Of a stretch of DNA of 64,000 nt, positions 45,077 through 55,875 are shown piece after piece. The stretch is from Harmonia axyridis (lineage: Eukaryota; Arthropoda; Insecta; Coleoptera; Coccinellidae): positions 5,210,501 to 5,274,500 of the forward strand of contig NC_059504.1 of NCBI RefSeq assembly GCF_914767665.1, written 5' to 3'. Position 1 is the stretch's first letter. Each line of letters starts with the position of its first letter. The position numbers and the translations under genes were made by a program. Under the pieces are notes generated by a model, which ran no database searches, was not told where the DNA came from, and saw nothing but the letters and a program-made list of their open reading frames with translations.

Positions 45077-45296
45077 TAGATACTTAATTTGGTGAAAACC
45101 ACAACCTCATAAATTCAATTTTTATCAGGCTATAAGAGAAAATTCGAAAATGGCCGGAAATGCGAAGTTCTCATAACTTATTTATTACTATAGTGCTATA
45201 AACATAAAACGAAATCATTATTTAGGCACCTCTTTCAGTAGAATCCATTGGTGTAATCATTTGTTTTTTATTGCCATTAGTTTTGAAGTTATAATA

Positions 45297-46221
45297 ACGG
45301 GTGTTTTTTTCGAGGTATATAACTTTAAGTTAGCATTACTGTTCAAGATGAAGACCGATTTAACAGCTGTCAAGTGATTTATTCTCAGTTTGGTTTGGCA
45401 ATTCATCATGAATAGACTCACGCCTGAACAACGCTTGCAAATAGTGCAACTTTATTTCGAAAATAATGGTTCTGTGCGGAATACTTATCGCGCGAATTTT
45501 GTTTAGCGATGAAACGCACTTCTGGTTGAATGGCTACGTCAACAAACAAAACTGCCGCATTTGGAGTGAAGCTAATCCTCAAGTGTATGTCGAAACACCG
45601 TTATATCCAGAAAAACTGACTGTTTGGTGCGCTTTATGGGCTGGTGGAATCATTGGTCCGTACTTCTTCAAAAACGATGATGGCCAGAACGTTACAGTCA
45701 ATGGTGATCGGTATAGAGCCATGATTACTAACTTTTTCATTCCTGAATTGAACAACCATGATGTCCAGGAGCTGTGGTTCTAACAAGACGTCCAACATGT
45801 CACACAGCTCGTGCCACAATCGATTCATTGAAAGACACGTTTGATGACCGCCTAATTTCGCTTTTTGGATCTGTGAATTGACCTCCAAGATCTTGTGATT
45901 TAACACCGCTAGACTACTTTCTGTAGGGCTATGTACAGTCATTGGTCTATGCGGATAAGCCACAAACCCTTGACCATTTGGAAGACAACATTCGCCGTGT
46001 TATTGTCGATATACGTCCACAAATGTTGGAAAAAGTAATTGAAAATTGGACGTCCAGATTGGACTACATCCGAGCCAGCCGTGGCGGTCATATGCCAGAA
46101 ATTATATTTAAAATGTAATGCCACAAGATTATCTTGCGGATAAATAAAATTCATGTCAATCGAATAATCCATCCTTGTTTTATTGCAATTTAAAGTTCTA
46201 TAGCTCTAAAGAAACACCCTT
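45297..46221 (+). mobile_element. rosa-like DD41D mariner, internally deleted copy R6
   Basis: TA flanks at 45295-45296 and 46222-46223. The N-terminal piece starts at 45408 (MNRLTPEQRLQIVQLYFE). The deletion junction here has lost a further ~17 bp, so it reads CGCGCGAATTTTGTTTAGCG. The frame 45466-45783 covers FSDETHF to QELWF, then TAA replaces CAA of FQQD. Later breaks occur (GACGTCCAAC lacking bases; TGTAGGGC for TGTGGGGC). Confidence 0.9.
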
Positions 46222-46223
46222 TA

Positions 46224-47329
46224 TAAACTTTTTATGTGTGGCATGTGGAATTGAAAGAAGAAAAACTAACAATTCATTATGTTTCTGTTATGAAGATTGT
46301 TTACCTACTCAAAATAACAGAAATGTTCAAATAAAAAAATATGCAGCTATTTGTTTATACCTCACATGGTTTTACCAGTTAATGAGTCAACCCAAATGAT
46401 TCGTTCATTTCATAGAGACCTGAACACCTTGATTGAATTCCAAGATGAATCACGTGATTTTCTCTCAACATTATTTAATCTCTATACAGTTGATGCTAAC
46501 CCTATGAACGAATGCAGTGCTTGATTAGAATTTAACAGTAATTTTATAGTAATTTGATTATTTCAATATTTATTTCAGGTGTGATAATAAATCATAGAGA
46601 TAATAAATCATAGAAGTATGTCAACAAAAACCAAGATTCCATATGGTAATAGATTGTAACATTTTTCAATTATATTCTAAATAGAAGTCTATATTCAAGT
46701 TGGGTGAATATTCAAATGGATAGAAGCAAGACGAGTTTATATATGCTTGTTTAATCGAAAGAAAAAATTAATATTCAGAAAACTTGAGTAATATATGCAT
46801 ATATCGAAACCATTATCAGTTCGTTTAATATGCATAAATATCATAATCATTCCGAATATTTGTTAGAAATGTGAATTATGCACCAGGAACTCCTCACCTA
46901 ACATTTTTCCTGAAAATGAAGTGATTAGTACCAATAATTTAAATGATTTTAATTTTATCGAGATATTTCAAAGTATTTGTATGTACCTACTTTTTCTTCT
47001 CGTCATCAATACTACTCTTGAGACTACTCGAGACAAGATTTATTAACATGAATGATCAGTTAGAAATAGATAAAATGACAAAAAACTCATACATAAACTC
47101 TATATATTTTATACAACTCTATATAGAAAATGTGGAAATTGAAGTGTACCATAATTTCTATTCAGAGCACATCATAATCTTGCAATATTCAGAAAACTTA
47201 ATATTTAGGAAATATGATATTAAAGAATATACTGTGAATTCAGAAATAGTTTATGTCAACTAGAAAGCAAGCTGTTCTACTGTCTTTGGAGATCTACATA
47301 CATAGTTGGTAAATCTATATCTCAAGTTT
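46224..47329. other. Unassigned AT-rich DNA
   Basis: Very AT-rich from 46540. A short tandem word GATAATAAATCATAGA occurs twice at 46580-46615. The 106-codon frame at 46943 is Ile/Tyr/Asn-rich and probably fortuitous. Confidence 0.35.
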
Positions 47330-47500
47330 TTACAAAAAGGTTTCATTTTGAATTACCCACTCTCTGGACAACTGTCATATTTTGACATCTGACAAGTAAA
47401 AACTACGCCATTACTAAAAACGAAACGATAAACATTTCAACAACGCACTGAAATGATCGAAATTCCCTACAAGAATGATAAAATTTTACAGCGTTTTTTT
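47330..47500 (+). mobile_element. DD41D-like transposase 5' leader fragment (family X), copy X3
   Basis: It shares the leader AAAGGTTTCATTTTGAAT, the TTTGACATCTGACAAGTA block and the start of the coding part with 18405 and 30803. It is cut off before the DNA-binding region. Confidence 0.55.
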
Positions 47501-47615
47501 TATTCGAATTCAAGCTACTGTATGATATAATATCAACTTCTGTGAAGAGTTCTGTAGTATTCCACGAGATAATATTAAATAATGAGACGTATCATATTCA
47601 TTAACTGCTCTTGAA

Positions 47616-47978
47616 TCAAGCCAACCTTTTACTCCAAATCACAAATTGAGAACAATAGAATAAGAGCGAAATTTTCATCAAGATCGCCGGTCCAAAACGC
47701 AAAAAATAGCAGTGGGGCACCTGGGTAGGAGCATTTCTCAGAATATCTGTTAATTGGTGTCGACGCTGACGCCAATAGCATTCGCTTTCCAAATCATCTA
47801 GAATAGAACCATTTCCATATTTCACAACGTGTTGACGACATTTTTCTTTGATGTGGAAATCCGAAAATCGGAACACATGTTGCAAGGACCAGAATCGTCC
47901 ACAACATTGCGCTAAATATCTCCAGGTGCGGAAAATATGATGAAGAAGGTTTCTGTGAGAAATTTTATGATTCATCAA
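47616..47978 (-). CDS. Hypothetical 120-codon frame, unrecognised
   Basis: It opens MMNHKISHRNLLHHIFRTWR and contains a charged middle (EKCRQHVVKYGNG, DDLESECYWRQRRHQ) and a hydrophobic C-terminus (LMKISLLFYCSQFVIW). It is less repetitive in composition than neighbouring frames and on the same strand as the candidate exon at 48316-48368. I recognise no family, and no promoter or splice boundaries are clear. It may be an exon, a transposon remnant or chance. Confidence 0.2.
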   Translation of the reverse strand: MMNHKISHRNLLHHIFRTWRYLAQCCGRFWSLQHVFRFSDFHIKEKCRQHVVKYGNGSILDDLESECYWRQRRHQLTDILRNAPTQVPHCYFLRFGPAILMKISLLFYCSQFVIWSKRLA

Positions 47979-48315
47979 GACAAATGTTTTTTCAGAAATG
48001 ATTTACTTGGCGTTGATCGTAACAAGATGAACTAAAGCTTCGCAATAGAATGAATATATTAATTATGAGCTAGGAGGGTTAATAAATGGGACAAACAGCC
48101 TCCAAACCAACTTATCACTGCTTTAAGACGTACACATTCAAATTGATGAAGCAAAAAACACAATATATCAGTACTGAAATAAATAAGGAGTTCCCCAAGG
48201 CAGCCACCTGGGTCCAACATTTTTCATTATTATTGATATCACTAAAACAACTCATTTTTAATCTTTAAAGCTTATGAATTCTTTCCTATAGGCTAATTTA
48301 ATATGGTTTACTTAC
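47979..48315. other. Unassigned AT-rich DNA
   Basis: Nothing supported. The right end is the intron side of the donor GTAAGT. Confidence 0.35.
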
Positions 48316-48368
48316 ATAAAGGGGTCTGAAAACTGAAAGTTCGGGAAATTCGAATAGTAGTAACTCAC
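48316..48368 (-). CDS. Candidate 53-nt exon or recursive splice site (copy 3)
   Basis: On the minus strand TTTTTTCTTTTCAG ends at 48369 and abuts GTGAGT. A consensus donor GTAAGT begins at 48315, giving 53 nt that read V-S-Y-Y-Y-S-N-F-P-N-F-Q-F-S-D-P-F without a stop. Its length differs from the two 35-nt copies by 18, so the reading phase would be kept. It resembles them at the acceptor/GT(A/G)AG start and in the A-rich flank, more weakly than they resemble each other. Confidence 0.3.
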
Positions 48369-48370
48369 CT

Positions 48371-49600
48371 GAAAAGAAAAAATTGAATTAATATCTTCGG
48401 AAATACTTAATTATTCATGATATACACACTGTATTGTCTTGAGGTTTACATAAAGATTTGTTTTATTCATCTATCAAGCTCTACATAGATTATTTCTGTT
48501 GTATAAATATTGAATTATTTATTTTAACGGACATTATTGTGTATATGATTTCAAACTTGAATGATATCCATTTGTTGATTACGCTAAACATTTCGAAATT
48601 CCTAATAACTTAGGAATTCGATACAAAAAAAAATATCAATCCAATTATGGTAAGTAACTGTAACGATAAAATTGTTTGTGGTATTCAATTCATGTTCATT
48701 ATTGAAACCACCATAAGTTTGATATTGCAATCAACCTTTTTGATGTAAGTTTTGTGAGATTCGTCGCTTGTGCACAAGTGTTCTTCACAACTCACACAAA
48801 GAATCTGAATCTGTACTTTCCAGCACTTATTATTCATTCATCAATTGAAAGACACACTTACCTAACCCCAAACAAAAGCTCACAAAATAAAAATAAAGCA
48901 TCATTATTTGAGGAACAAATCTGTTAGAAGCGCAATCTGTCATTTGAGATAGCTAACTAATGAAATTCACAAACATAAAAAAATATTTCTATGAACATTA
49001 GAAACAAGAATGTATTTGTTATCGTTAACAGAAGAAAACCTATCAAATATCGTAGGCACTAGCGATAGATCAGAATTTATGTTTCGTTCATTTCCAAACA
49101 AACTCTCACAAATAAGTAATCATTAGTATTACAAAATAACGTTATAATTTATAATTTCAATTAGTGTTTACCGGTGTTGGTATTCTTTCAGTATTGAATC
49201 GATTCAATCTAAACTGCATGAAAGCAGAATCGAGTAGGTGTTTAAGTACCGAACTCAGATCCGAATAGAGATACGTGGCCAAGTAATTACCAAGTGGTGG
49301 TATAAATGTTCGACCGATTCAATCAGCTTAACTAGACTTCGGTGCTATAATTTGAAACAATACATGTTTCTGCGCTTCAAGATCTTAATCTGGATGATTA
49401 GTTGCACATGCATTAGTATAACGTTATTTACTGGATGCGATATTTGAAATGAATTGGGGGAAACCACGATTTGTTGGGTATCTCGAGGGAATAGAAGAGT
49501 CATTTGATTGATAACTAGATTAACAATATGGGATTCATGACTAGCAAGAGCCGTAGATCTAACTGATGCATGACAATTTTCGATGGTTGTTGTCTATGGT
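48371..49600. other. Long AT-rich stretch
   Basis: No supported gene or repeat. The first 100 bp or so weakly resemble the upstream sides of the other two candidate micro-exons. Confidence 0.35.
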
Positions 49601-49624
49601 TTGACAGTTGAGAATGTCAAACTG

Positions 49625-49690
49625 TGTTGACATTTCTGTTCAGTAAAGTTTGGTTATTATCATGAATCGTTTTACGAAAAAACTACACCA
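49625..49690 (+). mobile_element. Possible DD41D-like N-terminal scrap
   Basis: An ATG at 49662 opens M-N-R-F-T-K-K-L-H-Q-I-V-E-I-Y, resembling the MNRLTPEQRLQIVQ start of the rosa-like elements. It continues into unrelated sequence. Weak evidence. Confidence 0.25.
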
Positions 49691-49996
49691 AATTGTGGAA
49701 ATATACCATAAAATGTCTTTTGGAATGGACTTCCTTATCGCAGCCTGCGGTAAGCCAACAAAAATCACATAAGGAAAAACTGTTATGCCTCTCTCCGCCG
49801 ATTGGTCAGGTGGAACCTCTATCTTCGCCTGGATGTTATTCCACTCGTCACCCCGTATTACCGCGGTTACGGATAGACCAAAAAGGTGATGCCAAAATGA
49901 CCAGAGTTTTATTTTTGAAGAAATTTTAGGGATATCGATGGTGCGAAATGTTTACATCCAAACCCGTAAGTTTATGGCTACTACCAAACAAATCTA

Positions 49997-51501
49997 CTGC
50001 GCAAAAAAATTAACGCACATTATGGAAATCTCAAATTTATTCTACAACTGAAGGTGTTCTCAATGATAATTATTTTTATCAGAATTATGCATGCATATGT
50101 TATCCACTTTCAACGTTTTTCTTCAATACAGATGTTTTTTCCCAGCAGGAATAAAAAAAGATGAGATTATCAGATTTTGAATGTATTGGCTCCATTCTGG
50201 AATCAGTTGTTCTCGATCAATTCTAGTGATCAATAGTTTTTCTTTCGTTTGATTTTCTACACTCGATTGCTATGCAACGCGAAACACGCAATTTGACCCA
50301 AGAGGAATGTGCCCAAGCGGTAGTTTTGCGAGAAGAAGGGTGGACATACACAAGAATTGCAGAAAGGTTTGGAGTTTCCCATACAAGTGTGTCCAGCGAT
50401 TCAGGGAGACAGGTATGACCGTCCGAAGACCAGGACAGGGTAGACCACGGATAACAACTGCCATTCAAGAACGTTACTTGACAGTTTCTTCGTTGAGAGA
50501 ACGGTTTGCAACCGCTCGCCTCCTTCAAAATCAGCTTGAGCAAACTCATGGGGTGCAAATTAGCACTCAGACAATAAGAAATCTCCTCAGAGAATATGAT
50601 TTAAGGCCTCGTGTCGCGGCAAGAGGCCCAGCTCTTACCCCAGCCCATCGAAGGGCGCGTTTGGATTTTGCGAGAGAGCATATCCATTTGGAAGAGGCTG
50701 ATTGGGAAAGAGTTCTCTTCACAGATGAGTCTAGATTCTGCCTCTACCATTGTGATCGACGTTCTCTTTTATACAGACGTCCACATGAAAGATATGCTCA
50801 GTGCAATTTCCTGAATACTACTGGTTTCGCGTGAGGATCGATTATGGTATGGGGTGGAATATCTTTGACTGCTCGCACAGACCTAGTAGTCGTTGATAAT
50901 GGAGCTATGAATGCTGATAGGTGTATAAGGAACATTCTTGAAAAGCCATTTGCCCCATACATTGGTGAAAATTTCATTTTTATGGACGATAATGCCAGAC
51001 CCCATCGTGCGCGCATCGTTCTGGAGTACCTTGAAGAGGTTGAAGTCTCTCGAATGGAATGGCCAGCAAGAAGTCCAGATCTCACTCCGATTGAGCAGGT
51101 TTGGGACAACCTCAATAGAAGGCTGAAAAGTTCAGAAAATCATCCAGCTACTCTTAATGACTTAGGAATCCAAGTCAGAGAAATCTGGGAAGGATTAGAT
51201 CAGAATATTTTAAGATCACTCATTTTGAGTATGAACCGTCGTTGCCGAGCTGTAATTAACGCAAGGGTGGAAATACCAAGTATTAAATCACTTATCAGCA
51301 TTCCAGTATTTTGAAAATTGTTTATTTCTCTTCTTTCACATAAGATTCGGTGAAATCCTGAATTTTTCTTCCATTTAATGTGTCTCGTTTCGTTCAAAAC
51401 CTTCCCGAGAGAACATAAAAAATAAGTTATGAAGTCAATGTAGAGTTAACTTTCATTAAAATTGAGATTTTCAGAAGGTGCATTAATTTTTTTGCGCAGT
51501 G
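49997..51501 (+). mobile_element. Tc1-like element (family C), near-complete, DD34E
   Basis: Terminal inverted repeats of about 45 bp (CTGCGCAAAAAAATTAACGC and complement) abut TA on both sides. The transposase starts at 50272 (MQRETRNLTQEECAQAVVLR), has a helix-turn-helix (TRIAERFGVSHTSV), a frameshift at about 50390, the RPGQGRPRIT hook-like motif, a second DNA-binding part, the first Asp in LFTDESRFCL, WGGIS, the second Asp in FMDDNARPH and the Glu in TPIEQVWDNL with 34 residues between. It ends at 51312-51314, about 347 codons, normal for Tc1. An in-frame TGA at 50832-50834 precedes GSIMVWGG. These are the only two lesions seen. Confidence 0.92.
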
Positions 51502-51506
51502 TATAA

Positions 51507-51632
51507 CAAACAAAGACTTTCTATCAAATATATTTGAGTTGAAACAGGAAAATATTCATCTAATTTCCAGAACAGAGATTGTTCATTTCTTGAGAAACCT
51601 AGGGAGGCCAAAACTTCTGACGATGTATGTGT
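51507..51632. repeat. Dispersed repeat flanking a Tc1 element (copy 2)
   Basis: Matches 4707-4830 (ACTTTCTATCAAATATATTT, TTGAGAAACCTAGGGAGG). Confidence 0.55.
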
Positions 51633-51807
51633 AGATCAAACGCCAATTCCAATTCGAAGCCTCCTTATACCTGTTCTGCGGTTTTGTTGGTCGAAGTAGC
51701 AAATAGACCGCGTGAGTTATGAACCTGACCTGTCCAACATGTACGTATTTTTAGCAGAGTGAAAGCGGTTTGGTTCGGTACGTTCTTTATAAATTCATAA
51801 AGTGAAT

Positions 51808-51924
51808 ATGTCAATATCGTCTAAGCCGCCGTTCTACGTCTATAACGATGCCGTTGAATCTATTAAGTATGTCCGCGCTGAGCCTGCAAACACAGTTAAA
51901 ATTATCCCACTTGCATTGACGTAA
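51808..51924 (+). CDS. Small open frame, 38 residues, unrecognised
   Basis: It starts MSISSKPPFYVYNDAVESIK and ends IIPLALT before TAA. The 5' side has TATAAATTC (51788) about 20 bp before the ATG. Base composition is GC-richer than background. It could be a first exon or the start of a retroelement gene. Support is the composition and promoter-like leader only. Confidence 0.2.
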   Translation: MSISSKPPFYVYNDAVESIKYVRAEPANTVKIIPLALT

Positions 51925-52164
51925 TGATTGGAGATGAGATGAGATGGGATGAACTTAATGATTATTTCACCGACACACTTCGACGTTTCTTCCATTCTCG
52001 TTGAAATCGACGCGGGAAGGCGAGAATTTGATAGAAACGTTGAGTCATCTGCATCGCTTGGAGTCGTTTGATGATGGTTGATGCGATGAGTTTATTAGAT
52101 GAATCTTCATCTTGTATGGATTGTGAGGTCTTCGCGATATCGGTTAATTACTACAAACACGGAT

Positions 52165-52235
52165 TTTTTTCAAGAAATAGGAGTTCCTCAGGGGGGTTGT
52201 TGGGGACCTGTTTTATTCTTTCAAACTAGACCAAC
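52165..52235 (+). pseudogene. Reverse transcriptase motif scrap
   Basis: It reads FFQEIGVPQGGCWGPVLFFQ, matching the GVPQGSxLGPxLF palm motif of non-LTR reverse transcriptases, with no further homology on either side. Confidence 0.5.
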
Positions 52236-52264
52236 CAATTTGTAATTCGTCAATACTTCTAGGG

Positions 52265-52347
52265 AACATTTTTTGACAGTTCTAACAACCAATCGAATTT
52301 TGTCGTTTTGTGTCATATGAAACAATTTCACCCAATCATGTCAACAT
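52265..52347 (-). repeat. Repeat fragment shared with 32955-33055
   Basis: Inverted match around TGACACAAAACGACAAAATT (minus strand). It is cut at its right edge by the MITE-A fragment. Confidence 0.55.
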
Positions 52348-52597
52348 TGCCAAACCTTGGATTTCAGCAGGTAGATACAGAAAGTAATAAATATTCTGCT
52401 TATTGAAAATTCGACAATTAGGAAAAATATAGGATTCCAAATATTCAAATTTGCATATTCAATCGACAATCACTCAAATAAATATATTTCATTCAATATA
52501 ATATACATTAATAACGATATAGTAAAATTGTGGATTCGAAAATATATCACAATCCGACAACGTAATCTTACCATGTTGGAGAAAAGTAAAAATTGCG
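52348..52597 (-). mobile_element. TIR element MITE-A, copy 5 (partial)
   Basis: Minus-strand copy of the left part of MITE-A, from the TTTGGCAA region to just inside the left terminal repeat. It lacks both the CxxC frame and the terminal repeat itself. It is followed by CGGTAGAGCGATGTGACTTT, a word that recurs after the isolated MITE-A end at 53702. Confidence 0.7.
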
Positions 52598-53701
52598 TAC
52601 GGTAGAGCGATGTGACTTTGCCGAACTGCCTAATATTTTGAGTTTCACTTTGTTTTCGTAAAGTTGGCAACATCTTTTCTGAACCTTTAACCACACTATA
52701 TACCCACATGTTGCAACCGTCGCAGACGTCTGGCGTACTTTGAATGGTGTGCTACGGTATGTAATGTGAGCGGGTATTTTTTTTAACTTGGGTATATACT
52801 AGGAGTTGTGCAGAAAATATGGCTAACGGTACAACGAAATATATTTAGCAGCTTACTTGACATACATCAAACGTCACGTTAAAAAAACTGGAAACATTTG
52901 GTTGAGAGGATTTCGACATTTCGGGAATTTTTTTTATTGTGGCCCTTTGGCGGGATACATTGCCAGGGTAAATAATTAAATCAGTATATTTCATCTGTCA
53001 CTTCGAAAAATTAATCCAGTTTGCAGGTTAGCTTGAGAGCCCACTGCTAAATAAAATACTGAAACTCCAAGTCATCTCCCGCAAACCTCCTTGCACGAAA
53101 GTAAACTCCACAAAATAATGGAAAATTCATGATCAATAAAAAATTACGTTAAAAAGTCATGTCTGGTAACCGAATATTATCGACGTAAGTAAATCAAACA
53201 ATTTCCCAACCTAATGGAGACCAGTACATCTTCATCTTCTCCATGCTTTGTCCATTCCGCAGGGTAGGAAATGCACTTAATTCCTTCTTCGGTCTAATAT
53301 AGCAATGGAGATAACCATTGCATGACATAATGATGGGTGTACTTTGATTTACGACGCCTTAAATCCACGTTCCTGACGTAAGATTACCGATGGGCGCGGA
53401 TTTAGGTTAGAAAAATTAAAGCCTTACTTGAGCAAGTCCGACTCAGGAAGACCTTCCGAACTCTGCTTGAAATATACAATTACCGATCGTAAAGCCGTCA
53501 TAATTTGTCTGGTAATTTGCATCAAGCTCTTCGTTATAACTGTGTCTAATAAATGAATGAGGGAATATAGTTCGAGCTTTGTGAACCGTGACAGGGTCCA
53601 TAAAAGGTCATACCAAAATAGACAATGAGATCTTCAACAGTCAATGAGCCTTTGGTCTAACCTAAAAATTCGACATAGTCACCTTCAGGTGTGATCATAG
53701 A
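52598..53701. other. Unassigned DNA
   Basis: No recognised gene. Mixed composition, with no partner repeats apart from the TAGAGCG(A/G)TGTGACTTTGC word at the left edge. Confidence 0.35.
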
Positions 53702-53755
53702 GTAATAAACATAGATAGAGCAAGTATACCGTAGAGCGGTGTGACTTTGCACCAC
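53702..53755 (+). mobile_element. Isolated MITE-A terminal repeat
   Basis: ATAGAGTAATAAACATAGAT plus AGAGCAAGTATA is the left end of MITE-A; the interior is absent. It continues as CCGTAGAGCGGTGTGACTTT, the same word that follows copy 5 at 52598. Confidence 0.55.
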
Positions 53756-55334
53756 TTTTTATAGTTTTCTTGTTGTAATTTTTTCGTTTTTTTGTGAAAC
53801 GAGTCCTGTGCAAAGTATGTTTAATTTGAACAGTTTAGTTGTCGACTGCTGTGTTTTGAATCAGATCAAAAGGTGCCCAATTCTTTTTTTTATTTTTAAA
53901 AATTTGGCAAAGTGACTCGCAAATCAGTGCGAGTTTGCCAATGCCTTAAAAATGCGTTTTTTGGCAATTTAATGAAGTGCTGGCGGATATGTTAGTGCAC
54001 TTATGCCTTCAGGTTCACCCATATATCTTTTGTTAATTTTATTCCGAAGAGTTCTTCTGGAAATGTTGTACACTTCATTTTGCCTTGGTTTTGTATTCGA
54101 AGACGTTCTTTCTTCATTCATACACTCAGTCGATGGTTTTACTTCGTCAAGATAGTCACCGACCCGAAATATCATAATGTAACCAGTAGATGTTTGAGAA
54201 ATTGAAATATGTAGTATGTAAATTCATGCTTGAAAATAACTCACATCAAGAACATATTTATTTATACCAGATGGTCAATATTTGGGAAGGAATCTACTGA
54301 TCTTAGAAACACTCTTCATTTCATAAATCCGAGCTTTCGGTTACTATCAAAGCAATCCTCAGGAATCTACAATTTGTTGACAACAAACATTGAGTAAACA
54401 TAAACAAACTGCCAATAAAGCTCACCGAAAATTTAGTTGTTCCCCAAGAAACTGCTTCATCCAGAAATTCCTTTTTCCTCTAATAAAAATGCTACAAACA
54501 TTCATTTTACAAGTGTTCCAATATCTTTTTCAATCCAGTATTAATACTACAATTCTCTATTACAAATAACTCTGAATCAACGAAATCTTTTCATCTACTA
54601 GCTTCTCAAAACGTCAAAACATTCGACAGAAGTTGTCAGACGGGTGAGTCAAACTTGGCTGTCAGCTTGCTCGACGCTCCCGCCTTTTCTGATTCCAATA
54701 AGAAAGTTTACAAACAACACAAAATATACCGATACGTCACCAAACAAAATACAAAAAATATTGACTAATCGATAAACTAATCGTAAAATTATCGGAGATT
54801 GAAATATCGTTAATCACTCATTACCTACGCCAAACATTTTTATCAAATTTACAAGAACAATAATTCTCCTATGATTTACGGTCATCCAACGTAAAAAAAA
54901 ATCATAAAATCAGGCAATTACGCGAGTGATAATACCAGCAATAATATTTCATCGATTCAATTGAACATTTTAATTGAAGCATTGAACATGGAATATCGAA
55001 TCGTAACAAATCATTATCTTCAACTCGTTAATAATGCTCGTTTTTCATGAATAATTCATGGGTACACATCATTTTTCGGATAGGAAAATAGGACCAACAA
55101 TCATTATCTTCCACTATTGCATCATCAAATTCACTAAAGAATTACCTTTATGTTATTTTTAAACATGATCGTGTTTAGATGATTTTAAATGAAGACCATC
55201 GAAACATATTTTTGATTGATCATTTAAAGTATTCATTTCGATAATTATAAGAAGAATCACACACATATGGCTCAAATATATATTCAGGAAGGATTGCAAA
55301 ATTGCAGATATACTGAATTATTCATGTAGTTGTC
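53756..55334. other. Long AT-rich stretch
   Basis: No supported features; a 68-codon minus-strand frame at 53969-54175 is unrecognised. Confidence 0.35.
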
Positions 55335-55875
55335 GAAATGTACGCTCGACTGAAAATATTTTTGCTGTAAGTGAAAGTGTTGAAGATGATCCAAATTTAT
55401 CCATTCCTCGGCGCGAACAATGTTTGGGCCTCTCTTACGCCACGCTATGGCGTATTATGCATCTGTATTTGCATCTCCATTCGTATGAGGTTCAGTTAAC
55501 ACAAGAACTGAAGTCAGCTGACCATTGAATGAGTAGAACATATGCCGATTGGGTGTTTGAACAACAATGTTTGGATGACAATTTTTCGCATCGAATTTTA
55601 TTCACTTGATGGCTATGTAAACAAGCAAAATTGTCGGTTTTGGGGCGGTGAAAATCCTCATGTAACTGCTGAGAGACCATTACAGCCAAGAAGTCACTAT
55701 ATGGTGTGCAATTTTATCTAATGGAGTGATGGGAACGTAATCCTTCTCGCAAGAATCGAGGAGTTTTGTAAGAGATCACAAGAAGGACATTTGAATCATA
55801 TTGTATTCCACACATAATGCAAGGTCCAAGCATGATATTAGAATGAAAATTTCATAGATATTATAAACGAAAATG
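55335..55875 (+). pseudogene. DD41D-like transposase relic (family X), copy X4
   Basis: Across several frames the translation reads VSESVEDDPNLSIPRREQCL (linker), LSYATLWRIMHLYLHLHSYE (second helix-turn-helix part), QLTQELKSADH, then near the first catalytic block RILFT with the Asp lost, GYVNKQNC-like, ENPHVTAERPLQP, and after a deletion the C-terminal CKRSQEGHLNHIVFHT, comparable to the RASRGGHMPEIIF end of the rosa-like family. The second and third Asp regions are missing. Confidence 0.65.
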
